Shown here one piece after another: positions 28,330-37,617 of a DNA stretch of 64,000 nt. Position 1 is the stretch's first letter. Each line of letters begins with the position of its first letter. The DNA is from Leptolyngbya sp. CCY15150 (lineage in GTDB: Bacteria; Cyanobacteriota; Cyanobacteriia; RECH01): positions 62,001-126,000 of the forward strand of contig NZ_JACSWB010000147.1 of the NCBI RefSeq assembly GCF_016888135.1. The letters are read 5' to 3'. The notes beneath the pieces are model-generated. The model saw only the letters and a program-made list of their open reading frames with translations. It made no database searches and was not told where the DNA came from. The position numbers were made by a program, and so were the translations under genes.

Positions 28330-29175
28330 ATGACTGCACCTGTAAGCATGAAGCGCCGACGATCTAAATTTGCTTTTCAACCGCTTGTTCAGTGGGCCTA
28401 TAAACGACTCAAGGACTTGGTTCCCCCAGCGATCGCCGTGGTGATCTTTTTGGTTGTGTGGCAACTGTTAACCATGAGTCCAGATGCTAATCTTCCCAGC
28501 CCGGTTCGCACCTTAGAAGATACCTGGGAGCTAATTGTCGATCCCTTCTTCGATAACGGTGGAATTGATAAAGGTCTGTTTTGGCAAATTCTGACCAGCC
28601 TGCAGCGGGTTGCCCTAGGGTTTTCCTTGGCGGCGGTAGTGGGTATTGGGCTAGGCATTCTGGTCGGCACCAATAAGTTAATGTATCAAGCCCTGGATCC
28701 CATTTTCCAGGTGCTGAGAACCGTTCCGCCCTTGGCCTGGCTGCCGATTTCCTTGGCAGGGTTTCAGCAGGCGAATCCCTCGGCAATTTTTGTCATCTTT
28801 ATTACCGCCATCTGGCCAATTATTATCAACACCACGGAAGGGGTGCTGCAAATTCCCCAAGACTACAACAACGTCTCTCGGGTTTTGCGCCTGAGCCGCA
28901 CCACCTACTTTTTCAAGGTGCTCTTTCCGTCCACCGTTCCCTATATTTTTACCGGGCTGAAAATTGGCATTGGTCTTTCCTGGCTCGCCATTATTGCTGC
29001 AGAGATGCTGATTGGTGGCGTTGGTATTGGTTTCTTTATCTGGGATGCTTGGAACAGCTCTCGGGTCAGCGACATTATCATCGCGATTATCTACGTGGGT
29101 ATTGTGGGACTCTTGCTGGATAAATTCATCACCTATCTCAGTAAACTAGTTGTTCCTGAAGAGCAGAAAAGCTAA
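28330..29175 (+). CDS. nrtB: nitrate ABC transporter permease
   Basis: A 281-residue inner-membrane permease with about six hydrophobic segments after a basic N-terminus. The EAA loop region FFKVLFPSTVPYIFTGLKIGIGLSW contacts the ATPase subunits; shown here only as a landmark near residues 195-219. Start at ATG 28330, with an in-frame GTG directly before it at 28327. Forms the channel of NrtABCD with the ATPases NrtC and NrtD. Confidence 0.93.
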   Translation: MTAPVSMKRRRSKFAFQPLVQWAYKRLKDLVPPAIAVVIFLVVWQLLTMSPDANLPSPVRTLEDTWELIVDPFFDNGGIDKGLFWQILTSLQRVALGFSLAAVVGIGLGILVGTNKLMYQALDPIFQVLRTVPPLAWLPISLAGFQQANPSAIFVIFITAIWPIIINTTEGVLQIPQDYNNVSRVLRLSRTTYFFKVLFPSTVPYIFTGLKIGIGLSWLAIIAAEMLIGGVGIGFFIWDAWNSSRVSDIIIAIIYVGIVGLLLDKFITYLSKLVVPEEQKS

Positions 29176-29321
29176 GCGATCGCCTGTTTGATGGATCTGG
29201 CTGTTCTCAGTAGTTCAGATTCCACGAACGGTAAAGCTAGTTGTTCTCAAGCTTATATCTCCAGTACCACGAAGCTTTGCGTATTCAACCGTTTCTCTAT
29301 GGCTGAGGCCGAGTATCAACC

Positions 29322-31325
29322 ATGTCTATTTTCGTTGAAATTGACCACGTCGATCGCACCTTTTCCCTGCCAGACGGTGGGCAATACATCGCCCTCAAAA
29401 ATATTGAACTGAAGATCCAAAAAGGGGAATTTGTCTCCCTGGTGGGGCATTCGGGCTGCGGCAAGTCTACTCTGCTCAATATCCTGGCGGGTCTTGATCA
29501 ACCTAGCCAAGGTGGCGTCATCCTCGAAGGACGGCAGGTGACGTCGCCGGGCCCCGATCGCATGGTGGTCTTCCAAAACTATTCCCTCTTACCCTGGCTG
29601 ACGGTTCGCGAAAACATTGCCTTGGCGGTGGATGAGGTGATGAGCCACTTGCCCAAGGGTGAACGGCGTGGCATTGTCGAACATCATATTGACCTGGTGG
29701 GCTTACGGGCTGCGTCGGATAAGCGCCCCACCCAAATTTCTGGCGGTATGAAGCAACGGGTGGCGATCGCCCGCGCCTTGGCGATTCGTCCGAAACTGCT
29801 CTTGTTGGATGAACCCTTTGGTGCCCTAGATGCTCTGACGCGGGGCGGCTTGCAGGAACAGTTGATGCGCATCTGTGAAGAGAGTCAGGTCACCTGTGTC
29901 ATGGTCACCCACGATGTTGATGAAGCGCTGCTGCTGTCGGATCGGGTGGTGCTGCTGACCAATGGCCCGGAAGCCCATATCGGGCAGATGATTGAAGTAC
30001 CGTTCCCCCGTCCTCGCAGCCGCATGGATGTGGTCAACCATCCTAACTACTACAGTCTGCGCGGTGAAATTGTCTATTTCCTCAATCAGCAGAAGCGGGC
30101 CAAGCAGCGCCGGGCTCAGCCAGCGGTGGCGATCGCTTCCAATGGTCTAGAAAAGGTCAACCTCGATCTAGGCTTCATTCCCCTCACCGACTGCGCGCCC
30201 CTGGTGGTGGCTAAGGAAAAGGGATTCTTTGAGAAGCATGGCCTCACCCAGGTGACCCTAAACCGTGAACCGAGCTGGAAAGCGATCGCCGAGGGCGTTG
30301 GCAGCGGTCGTTTAGATGCGGCTCAGATGGTGGCGGGTATGCCCCTAGGGTTGACCTTGGGGATGAACGGTCAGCCGCGCCTACCGGTGGTGACGGCGAT
30401 GACCCTGTCTCGCAACGGGAATGCCATTATTTTGAGCAAGTCCTTCTTGGATGAAGGCGTGCGCAGTCTTAGCGACTTTAGGGAAGCGATCGCCCGCACC
30501 CCCGATCGCACCCATACCTTGGGCGTGGTGCATGGCTCCTCCATGCACAACCTGATGCTGCGCTATTGGCTAGCCTCTGGCGGCATTGATCCCGATCGCG
30601 ATGTGGGCCTGGTGGTCATTCCGCCGGCGCAGATGATCTCGAATTTGAAGACTGGCAATATTGATGGCTATTCCGCTGGAGAACCTTGGAACTCCCGCGC
30701 TATTCAGGAAGGGCTGGGGTATGCCATTCAGGTAGACTCGGAAATTTTGCCCGAGCATACTGAAAAGGTGCTGGGTGTGCGGGAAGATTGGGCCAACCGC
30801 TACCCGGAAACCCATCTTGCGTTGGTGAAAGCGCTGCTGGAAGCCTGCGACTACTGCGACGATCGCCGCAACCGCGAAGAAATCCTAGAGCTGTTGAGCC
30901 AGCCAGACTACATTGGGGCAGACCCGATGCATATCCGTCCTGGCTTCCTAGATCCCTACGATCGCGGCATGGGCGAGGATCCCCAACTGATTTTGAACTA
31001 CAACCAGTTTTCGGTGCGGAAAACCAACTATCCTGACGAAGTGGAAGCCCTGTGGACGCTCACCCAGATGGCCCGTTGGGGCATCGTGCCCTTCCCTCGT
31101 AACTGGATCGAAGTGCTCGCTCGCACCCGTCGCATTGACGTGTTTGGCCAGGCTGCTCGTGAAGTAGGACTGCTGGATATTGGGCGCGATCGCAATCCAC
31201 TACATCTGTTTGATGAATCAACCTTTGACCCCGATAACCCCATCGATTACCTCAAGAGTTTTGCTATCAAGCGTGACCTACAAATCGAAGAGATCGCCTT
31301 AGATCAACTGACGTCAGTGTCCTAG
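29322..31325 (+). CDS. nrtC: nitrate ABC transporter ATPase fused to NrtA-like domain
   Basis: A 667-residue two-part protein. Residues 1 to about 250 are an ABC ATPase: Walker A GHSGCGKST (42-50), signature SGGMKQR, Walker B LLLLDEPFGALD. After a basic linker (about 250-275), the rest resembles NrtA (LGFIPLTDCAPLVVAKEKGFFE, read as two adjoining motifs; YWLASGGIDP). The C-terminal domain is known in NrtC as the regulatory part through which ammonium inhibits uptake. The fusion is normal for cyanobacterial nitrate transporters. Confidence 0.95.
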   Translation: MSIFVEIDHVDRTFSLPDGGQYIALKNIELKIQKGEFVSLVGHSGCGKSTLLNILAGLDQPSQGGVILEGRQVTSPGPDRMVVFQNYSLLPWLTVRENIALAVDEVMSHLPKGERRGIVEHHIDLVGLRAASDKRPTQISGGMKQRVAIARALAIRPKLLLLDEPFGALDALTRGGLQEQLMRICEESQVTCVMVTHDVDEALLLSDRVVLLTNGPEAHIGQMIEVPFPRPRSRMDVVNHPNYYSLRGEIVYFLNQQKRAKQRRAQPAVAIASNGLEKVNLDLGFIPLTDCAPLVVAKEKGFFEKHGLTQVTLNREPSWKAIAEGVGSGRLDAAQMVAGMPLGLTLGMNGQPRLPVVTAMTLSRNGNAIILSKSFLDEGVRSLSDFREAIARTPDRTHTLGVVHGSSMHNLMLRYWLASGGIDPDRDVGLVVIPPAQMISNLKTGNIDGYSAGEPWNSRAIQEGLGYAIQVDSEILPEHTEKVLGVREDWANRYPETHLALVKALLEACDYCDDRRNREEILELLSQPDYIGADPMHIRPGFLDPYDRGMGEDPQLILNYNQFSVRKTNYPDEVEALWTLTQMARWGIVPFPRNWIEVLARTRRIDVFGQAAREVGLLDIGRDRNPLHLFDESTFDPDNPIDYLKSFAIKRDLQIEEIALDQLTSVS

Positions 31326-31341
31326 ACGTTCTGTTTACCGG

Positions 31342-31376
31342 GCTGGAGGGATGGGTTCTATCCATGCTCCTCCAGC
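31342..31376 (+). other. intercistronic hairpin nrtC-nrtD
   Basis: GCTGGAGG (31342-31349) and CCTCCAGC (31369-31376) form an 8-bp stem with a 19-nt loop in the 88-bp nrtC-nrtD gap. The loop itself contains ATGG/CCAT complementarity. TCTCTAG rather than a T-run follows, so processing or mRNA stability is more likely than termination. Confidence 0.5.
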
Positions 31377-31413
31377 TCTCTAGTGTTCTCAAGCCCTTAA
31401 TCCTTCAATCCTC

Positions 31414-32253
31414 ATGCAAATGTTAGATAGTGCGGTTCGTAGCTCCAACCCTTCTCAACAAACAGAACCTTATTTGGTCTTGGATAAGATCACCAAAATC
31501 TATCCGACGGCCAATGGCCCTTACGTAGTTCTGGATGGTATCGATCTAACGGTGAAGGAAGGGGAGTTTGTTTGTCTCATTGGCCATTCCGGCTGTGGTA
31601 AATCCACTCTGCTGGATATGGTGGCAGGCTTCCGGACGCCATCCTCCGGGGAGGTGCGGTTGCAAGATCAGCCAATTACCGAACCTGGCCCCGATCGCAT
31701 GGTGGTGTTTCAAAACTACTCCCTCCTGCCTTGGTTAACCGCCTATGAAAATATTTATCTAGGCGTCGATTCTGTCTTTCCAGATAAATCTAAGGCAGAA
31801 AAGTCCCAGATTGTCCATGAACACCTAGCCATGGTGGGTCTTGATGAGGCGGCTAACAAAAAGCCTAGCGCCCTGTCTGGCGGTATGAAGCAACGGGTCT
31901 GCATTGCCCGAGCCCTGGCTCTGCGTCCGAAGGTGCTGATCTTGGACGAACCCTTTGGCGCGCTGGATCCGATTACCCGCGAAGAATTGCAGGAAGAGCT
32001 GCTGAAAATCTGGCATGCCCATCGCACCACCGTGTTGATGATTACCCACGATATTGATGAAGCGCTGTTCTTGGGCGATCGCTTAGTCATGATGACCAAC
32101 GGCCCCGCCGCCCGGATTGGCGAGGTCTTGGATATTCCCTTCGAACGCCCTCGCGATCGCGGCCGTTTGATGGAAGCACCAGACTACTACGAGTTGCGCA
32201 ACCACGCCCTCGACTTCCTCTATCGTCGTTATGCCCACGATGATACCGAATAG
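31414..32253 (+). CDS. nrtD: nitrate ABC transporter ATPase
   Basis: A 279-residue ABC ATPase without the extra binding domain of NrtC. Seen: Walker A GHSGCGKST (57-65), SGGMKQR signature, LILDEPFGALDP Walker B and D-loop, ITHDIDEALFLGD with the switch histidine. It pairs with NrtC to drive nitrate uptake. Third transport gene downstream of nrtA, 88 bp after nrtC. Confidence 0.94.
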   Translation: MQMLDSAVRSSNPSQQTEPYLVLDKITKIYPTANGPYVVLDGIDLTVKEGEFVCLIGHSGCGKSTLLDMVAGFRTPSSGEVRLQDQPITEPGPDRMVVFQNYSLLPWLTAYENIYLGVDSVFPDKSKAEKSQIVHEHLAMVGLDEAANKKPSALSGGMKQRVCIARALALRPKVLILDEPFGALDPITREELQEELLKIWHAHRTTVLMITHDIDEALFLGDRLVMMTNGPAARIGEVLDIPFERPRDRGRLMEAPDYYELRNHALDFLYRRYAHDDTE

Positions 32254-32265
32254 CTAGGGCGAGAG

Positions 32266-32300
32266 TCGGTCGGGTTGAGTCACCCTTGGCTCCCGACCGA
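32266..32300 (+). other. intercistronic hairpin nrtD-narB
   Basis: TCGGTCGGG (32266-32274) and CCCGACCGA (32292-32300) form a perfect 9-bp stem with a 17-nt loop in the nrtD-narB gap. No T-tract follows. It is the third such hairpin in the operon. Confidence 0.5.
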
Positions 32301-32363
32301 TGCTCCCTAGCTCGGGTGTATGTCTAGAAACCTTGAGCGTTGGCAGAACGGAGAGAATCACGG

Positions 32364-34532
32364 GTGGCAGATTGTGTGAAAACGTTATGTCCTTACTGTG
32401 GTGTGGGTTGTGGCCTGGAAGTGGTGCCGTCCCCTGGCGGTGTGGGTAAGGTCAGGGGCGATCGCTCTCATCCATCGAGCTTGGGACAGGTATGCGTGAA
32501 AGGGGCGACGGTGGCGGAATCGTTGGATTGCGATCGCTTGCTCTACCCGATGATGCGCGAATCTCTGGATCAGCCATTCCGGCGCGTCAGTTGGGATGAT
32601 GCTTACCAGCGAATTGTCGATCATATCCAAACCCTGCAGCGCACGGTCGGCAGTGATGCGATCTGTATGTATGGGTCGGGACAGTTCCACACGGAGGACT
32701 ACTACACGGCCCAGAAGCTGATCAAAGGCTGTTTGGGTACCAATAATTTTGATGCTAATTCGCGACTCTGTATGTCCTCGGCTGTGGCGGGCTATACCTA
32801 TAGTTTGGGCTCGGATGGCCCGCCCTGTTGCTATGAGGATTTAGAGGAAACCGACTGTGCGTTTCTGATCGGCACCAACACCGCCGAATGCCACCCGATT
32901 GTGTTCAACCGTCTGCGCAAGCACCACAAGCGCAACAAGCATGTCAAGCTGATTGTGGTCGATCCGCGCCGCACTCCCACCGCCGAGGCAGCGGATCTGC
33001 ACCTAGCCATTCGCCCCGGCACTGATATTGACCTGATGCATGGCATTGCCCATCTGCTGCTGCAGCGCGGCGATTTAGACGTACCGTTTATCGATGAATG
33101 CACCAGCGGCTTTTCCCAGTATGCCGACGTACTGCGCCATTATCCGCCCGAGCGCGTAGCCGCCACCTGCGGTATTCCTTTGGACGATCTCCAGCAAGCG
33201 GCTGATTACTGGGGGCAGGCGAAACGGGTGCTGTCGCTCTGGTCAATGGGGCTCAACCAGTATGCCGAAGGCACGGCTAAGGTGTGCAGCCTGATTAATC
33301 TACACCTGATGACCGGCAATATTGGCAAGCCGGGCACCGGCCCCTTCTCGCTAACGGGGCAGCCCAACGCTATGGGGGGGCGCGAAGCCGGTGGCCTATC
33401 GCACCTGTTGCCAGGCTACCGCTCGGTGAAAAATCCCGACCATCGCCGCCAGGTTGAACAGCATTGGCAGGTGCCGGAAGGGCAGATATCTCCCACACCG
33501 GGCCGTTCCGCCTGGGAGATGATTCGCGGCCTGGAAAGCGGCGCGGTGAAGATGCTCTGGGTTGCGGCGACCAACCTGGCCGTGAGTATGCCCGACCTGC
33601 AGCGCACCCATGCCGCCTTGAAGCGATCGCCCTTCACGGTCTATCAAGATGCCTACTATCCCACGGAAACGGCAGCCTACGCCCATGTGCTCCTACCGGC
33701 GGCCCAGTGGGGCGAAAAAACGGGCACCATGACCAACTCCGAGCGACGGGTCACCCTTTGTTCTGCTGTACGTTTGCCGGTGGGTGAAGCCAAGGCTGAT
33801 TGGGAAATTTTTGCCGAGGTGGGTCGCCGTCTAGGATTTGAGCAGCAGTTTTCTGCGACTACGTCGTCCGAGGTGTATGCCGAGTTTGTGCAACTCACCG
33901 GCGATCGCCTCTGTGATATGACCGGCATCAGCCACGATCGCCTGCTGGAGCAAGGGCCCGTGCAATGGCCCTATTCCCAGCAATCCACCGACTGGCAGAA
34001 AAGCGATCGCCGCCTCTATACCGATCGGCATTTTCCCACCCCCGACGGTCGGGCCCGATTTGCGGCGGTTCATGCTCGCGGTCTGTCAGAACCCAGCGAT
34101 CCTGACTATCCCCTCGTGCTCACCAACGGTCGCCTCTACGGCCATTGGCATACCCAGACCCGCACCGGTCGGATTGCGAAAACCGCCGCCATGCACCCGG
34201 CTCCGTTCCTAGAAATTCACCCCAAAGATGCAGCTCCTTTCGATCTACAGGAAGGCGATTGGGTGGAGGTGCGATCGCGGCGCGGCTTGGTTCGCCTGCC
34301 GGTGACGATTACGAAAGCGATCGCCCCCGGTACGGTCTTCATGCCCATGCACTGGGGCGCAATCTGGGCCGATGATGCCGAGGTGAATGCCCTAACTCAC
34401 GCGGCCCTCTGCCCCACCTCCCTGCAGCCAGAACTGAAGGCCTGTGCGGTGAACCTTATCCCTGTGCGTCTCGTGGAGGAGGCGATCGATCAGCAACGTA
34501 TTCCCCAACCCTCACCGTTACTGAATTGCTGA
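32364..34532 (+). CDS. narB: ferredoxin-dependent assimilatory nitrate reductase
   Basis: A molybdopterin-guanine-dinucleotide enzyme of about 722 residues reducing nitrate to nitrite. Seen: N-terminal 4Fe-4S cysteines 9, 12, 16 and 44 ([15 protein letters not shown]), NSRLCMSSA with the probable molybdenum-ligand cysteine, and [17 protein letters not shown] at 32364 with GGAGAG 7 nt upstream gives the usual NarB N-terminus; a TTG at 32340 would add 8 residues. Last gene of the nitrate operon. No FAD or extra FeS domain, as in other cyanobacterial NarB, so ferredoxin is the donor. Confidence 0.94.
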   Translation: MADCVKTLCPYCGVGCGLEVVPSPGGVGKVRGDRSHPSSLGQVCVKGATVAESLDCDRLLYPMMRESLDQPFRRVSWDDAYQRIVDHIQTLQRTVGSDAICMYGSGQFHTEDYYTAQKLIKGCLGTNNFDANSRLCMSSAVAGYTYSLGSDGPPCCYEDLEETDCAFLIGTNTAECHPIVFNRLRKHHKRNKHVKLIVVDPRRTPTAEAADLHLAIRPGTDIDLMHGIAHLLLQRGDLDVPFIDECTSGFSQYADVLRHYPPERVAATCGIPLDDLQQAADYWGQAKRVLSLWSMGLNQYAEGTAKVCSLINLHLMTGNIGKPGTGPFSLTGQPNAMGGREAGGLSHLLPGYRSVKNPDHRRQVEQHWQVPEGQISPTPGRSAWEMIRGLESGAVKMLWVAATNLAVSMPDLQRTHAALKRSPFTVYQDAYYPTETAAYAHVLLPAAQWGEKTGTMTNSERRVTLCSAVRLPVGEAKADWEIFAEVGRRLGFEQQFSATTSSEVYAEFVQLTGDRLCDMTGISHDRLLEQGPVQWPYSQQSTDWQKSDRRLYTDRHFPTPDGRARFAAVHARGLSEPSDPDYPLVLTNGRLYGHWHTQTRTGRIAKTAAMHPAPFLEIHPKDAAPFDLQEGDWVEVRSRRGLVRLPVTITKAIAPGTVFMPMHWGAIWADDAEVNALTHAALCPTSLQPELKACAVNLIPVRLVEEAIDQQRIPQPSPLLNC

Positions 34533-34896
34533 GCTCCAGTCCGGCTCTGCACCCCCTGAACCTCTGATCCATTGGGTGCCCAATCTACTGTTTATGGCAG
34601 ATGATGGGACGATGGATAAAATACTTATTGCTGACTCATCACAGCCCATGTTGTCCAATCTAGAGCATCCCTTCAAGGTGAATAGCGCCGCCCAAACTCC
34701 AAACCCCTCTCCTGAGGGGAGAAGGGCTAAGATCAGTGGGTGGTCTAATTTGGAAGAGCGCTAGCGGGAGATATGCTGCAACTCTTTTGTGATGGTGGGA
34801 TATTCTGACGAACACTCGCCAGACTAGCTAACTATACTGATGAGAGAATTAGGGCTTAATCTCCTTGATATCGTCACCCATGGGACGATGACTCTA
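34533..34896. other. 364-bp gap with a short palindromic repeat
   Basis: The gap between convergent narB and the haloperoxidase gene contains a hairpin CCCCTCTCCTGAGGGGAGAA-type element at 34704-34726, related to the repeats at 2895 and 40697. A 62-codon frame crossing it lacks gene features. No strong terminator for narB was found. Confidence 0.5.
34704..34726. repeat. short relative of the CCCTCTCC palindromic repeat, copy 2
   Basis: CCCCTCTCC-TGA-GGGGAGAAGGG forms a hairpin. The surrounding text lacks the GCCCTCATCC end found in the other two copies, so it is a partial or diverged relative. Confidence 0.5.
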
Positions 34897-36333
34897 TTAG
34901 TAATGGGGTTGACGCGGCCCGATGACCGAAAGGTTGAGACCATTGGTGAAAATATCCTCGGCAATCTTGATGCCCAGGGGCATTCCTCCAATATTTTGAG
35001 ATGGATCGGGGTTGCCAGAACTATCGACGGCAAAGGCATCAAACATCCAATGCACACCGATATAAACTCGGCTGAGTCCATTTTCCACAATCATCTGCCA
35101 TAGACCATCTGGAAAGCTGCGTACATGGCGAGGACGCACCGTACCTTGACTATCCGTGGTTATGCCATTGAATTCCTCGGAGACAAAGGTTAATCCATCA
35201 AACAGGTTGTCGCTACCGCAGCCGGTAGTGCCGTAGAATAATCGAGTCATCTGTAGCGCCGCTGCTCCAAAGGTAGCATGACCTGAGGGATAGGCAGGAA
35301 AGTTAGGCGTGAAATTGTTGGTGGGTGTGGGTGCATTGCTGCGAGGCGCGCCTAGGGGTAGCCATGATGGATCAGCATTCTCAGATAACTCACCGCTTTG
35401 CCCGGTGCCACTGGGGCCTAGGGAGCGATCGCCCTCTCGAATGCCCACAATAGGACGCCATAGGTCATGGATATATTTTTGATCCCAAGCTAAGATGCCG
35501 GCATCGCCCATAGCCACGTTCACCAAGGCAAAGAGCCGCGCATTTTGGTCTACAGTATTGCCGCGAGCGATCGCGACCTTACGAACAATCTGGTTATAGA
35601 GCCGAGGTGGAGTACCTAGCTCAGCTGCACCGTCGTAGCCCCAGTAGACACCAATCAGCGTTTCGTTCGGCGTGCGTGGTTCCAGATCATTGGGTAGAGT
35701 GCCCATCAAGTCTGGTGCAATACCCTTGCCCCGTACTTGCCGTAGGGCTTGGCGATAGTCATCACTGTCTAAGGCTGGGGGAGCGTCTAATTCGTGGCGA
35801 TTGGTAACTGCAAAGCATCGGGATTCTGCACCGTAAAAGGGTGCATGGAAACCTTGGGTTAGGTTATCTGGATCCAGGCGATGGGCACCGGGGACTAACG
35901 ATGCGGTGTAATTGGCATCGCTAGAGCTTGGATCCTCCTGCCGTTTTTCTAGAATCTTCTGGGCTACAAGGCGTCCATAATCATAGCCATCTTGCAGATT
36001 GTCGCCGCTTAGATCAGCCTGCGCTAATTTGGTGTCAAAAAAGGCTTTTTGGCTGGGAAATAATAGAGATAAGGTTGTGTGGGCAGCCATGGCAACCGCA
36101 GCATCGGCAGAAGCATTGGCCTGAGGCTTAGGCAAACCAGGTAGGTAGGGAGATAGATTGACGGGAGCATGGGGATTGCCGCGTACGCCAGCATAGGCAT
36201 CATACATGGCTAAGTGGACAATGGCTAAGGCTCGTGAACTGAGCGTGGGGCCGGTTTGCTCCCCTGCTCCATTGGTGTGGCTGACACGATTGGCTTCAAG
36301 GGCAACGTCATTCCAATATAAAATTGGATCCAT
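34897..36333 (-). CDS. vanadium-dependent haloperoxidase family protein
   Basis: A 478-residue protein with the vanadate-binding set of the haloperoxidase/PAP2 superfamily: Lys286 and Arg293 in KYIHDLWRP, Pro-Ser-Gly-His 349-352, Arg422 and His428 in SRVYIGVH. All ligands are present, so vanadate or phosphate binding should be intact. ATG 36333 has AGGAGAA 6 nt upstream; the frame stays open to 36507 but that extension lacks support. No signal peptide is evident. Haloperoxidases oxidise halides with hydrogen peroxide; acid phosphatase activity is the other possibility. It is divergent from the ada-like gene. Confidence 0.85.
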   Translation of the reverse strand: MDPILYWNDVALEANRVSHTNGAGEQTGPTLSSRALAIVHLAMYDAYAGVRGNPHAPVNLSPYLPGLPKPQANASADAAVAMAAHTTLSLLFPSQKAFFDTKLAQADLSGDNLQDGYDYGRLVAQKILEKRQEDPSSSDANYTASLVPGAHRLDPDNLTQGFHAPFYGAESRCFAVTNRHELDAPPALDSDDYRQALRQVRGKGIAPDLMGTLPNDLEPRTPNETLIGVYWGYDGAAELGTPPRLYNQIVRKVAIARGNTVDQNARLFALVNVAMGDAGILAWDQKYIHDLWRPIVGIREGDRSLGPSGTGQSGELSENADPSWLPLGAPRSNAPTPTNNFTPNFPAYPSGHATFGAAALQMTRLFYGTTGCGSDNLFDGLTFVSEEFNGITTDSQGTVRPRHVRSFPDGLWQMIVENGLSRVYIGVHWMFDAFAVDSSGNPDPSQNIGGMPLGIKIAEDIFTNGLNLSVIGPRQPHY

Positions 36334-36697
36334 TGTAGTTCTCCTGGACATTAGTAAAGGGGGCGTTGATTCAAGACCACGAGGGCGGATGAGATGATGC
36401 AAAAACCGGCCCAGGTAAGCGGCGATCGCTGGTAGGTTGAGCATACGTACCTGGGCGATGTGAGGTGCTAACCGTGGACGACGGCGATCCTGTTGAACGA
36501 TATGCAAGCTGCGACCTCCAGCAATCCTTGCCTGGACTCTTCAACGATAGAAACGCGACCTAGGGGTTGGCAGTACCCCCAGGGGTACTCTTTCGCTTCT
36601 GAAGGGACAGCCTGAACCTAGACAGCAAGAAACGGGTGGTGGAATTGTCCAGCCATCAGTACAGTGAGGGTGATAGAGAGCGGCACTAGACGACACT
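36334..36697. promoter_or_regulatory. divergent region between haloperoxidase and ada-like genes, with a palindrome
   Basis: AGTACCCC-CA-GGGGTACT at 36572-36589 is a perfect 8-bp-arm palindrome about 240 bp upstream of the haloperoxidase start and 110 bp upstream of the ada-like gene. It could be an operator for either. AGGAG at 36339-36343 (minus strand) is the haloperoxidase ribosome-binding site. Confidence 0.4.
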
Positions 36698-37555
36698 ATG
36701 ACCTCTTCAGCGGATACCAAGCTCAATCAGCAGGACACTTACGAACGCATCGCGGCGGCGATCGCGTTCCTGCGGCAACACCATGCCGAACAGCCTGACC
36801 TGAAGGCGATCGCTGCTCATCTACATCTCAGTGAATCTCACGTTCAGCGCTTATTCACCCAATGGGTTGGCATCAGTCCTAAACGATTTTTACAATATCT
36901 GACGGTGGGCTATGCTAAGTCAAAGATTCAGACCAGCAAAAATTTGCTAGATCTCACCCTTGATGCTGGCTTATCGAGTCCGGGACGCCTGCATGATTTA
37001 TTTGTCAACCTAGAGGCTATGTCTCCTGGAGAATATAAGTCTGGCGGTCGTGGCTTGCAGATTCGCTATGGTATCCATGGGACACCGTTTGGTTACGCCT
37101 TAATTGCTCTCACCCATCGAGGGATATGTAATCTGATATTCTTAGAAGAGAGTGATGTAGATGCGGCCATATCGTATTTGCAGACAGAATGGCCAGCCGC
37201 AGAACTGATTCTGGATCCGGCAACGACGCAGGAGGTGAGCGATCGCATTTTTACCCCCCTTGCAACTCATCCTACGCCTTTGACGGCCCATGTGAAAGGC
37301 ACCAATTTTCAGATTCAGGTCTGGCGATCGCTCCTGATGATTCCTCCGGGCGGCTTAGCAACCTATGGTGGGATGGCTAAGATCCTGGGTCGTCCTACCG
37401 CAGCAAGGGCAGTGGGGACAGCGATCGGGCGGAATCCTGTGGGCTATCTAATTCCTTGCCATCGAGTGATTCGTGAGTCGGGAGACTTAGGTGGCTATCG
37501 GTGGGGGCTGGAGCGCAAGGCGGCATTGCTGGGCTGGGAAGCTAGCCGCCTGTGA
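36698..37555 (+). CDS. AraC-type HTH / methylated-DNA--cysteine methyltransferase fusion
   Basis: A 285-residue two-domain protein. Residues 15 to about 112 form an AraC-type double helix-turn-helix (DLKAIAAHLHLSESHVQRLF, shown at 20 residues). Residues about 120-285 are the methyltransferase with active-site PCHRV (Cys254) and the DNA-binding helix RAVGTAIGRNP. It lacks the N-terminal zinc/Cys domain through which Ada senses phosphotriester damage. It should repair O6-methylguanine and may also bind DNA. Known bacterial proteins have this same truncated arrangement. No alkB or alkA is adjacent. Confidence 0.9.
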   Translation: MTSSADTKLNQQDTYERIAAAIAFLRQHHAEQPDLKAIAAHLHLSESHVQRLFTQWVGISPKRFLQYLTVGYAKSKIQTSKNLLDLTLDAGLSSPGRLHDLFVNLEAMSPGEYKSGGRGLQIRYGIHGTPFGYALIALTHRGICNLIFLEESDVDAAISYLQTEWPAAELILDPATTQEVSDRIFTPLATHPTPLTAHVKGTNFQIQVWRSLLMIPPGGLATYGGMAKILGRPTAARAVGTAIGRNPVGYLIPCHRVIRESGDLGGYRWGLERKAALLGWEASRL

Positions 37556-37617
37556 TGATGATGCAAGCTGCAGTTGTTGCGATCGCTGCTCCAGCTACTG
37601 TGGACGCAGGCGGAACG

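Noticed and set aside
34576-34764. 62-codon frame after narB
   Set aside because: Runs across a palindromic repeat and has no gene-like features.
36334-36507. 58-residue N-terminal extension of the haloperoxidase
   Set aside because: AGGAGAA sits 6 nt before the ATG at 36333, and the extension is basic, without a signal peptide or family match.
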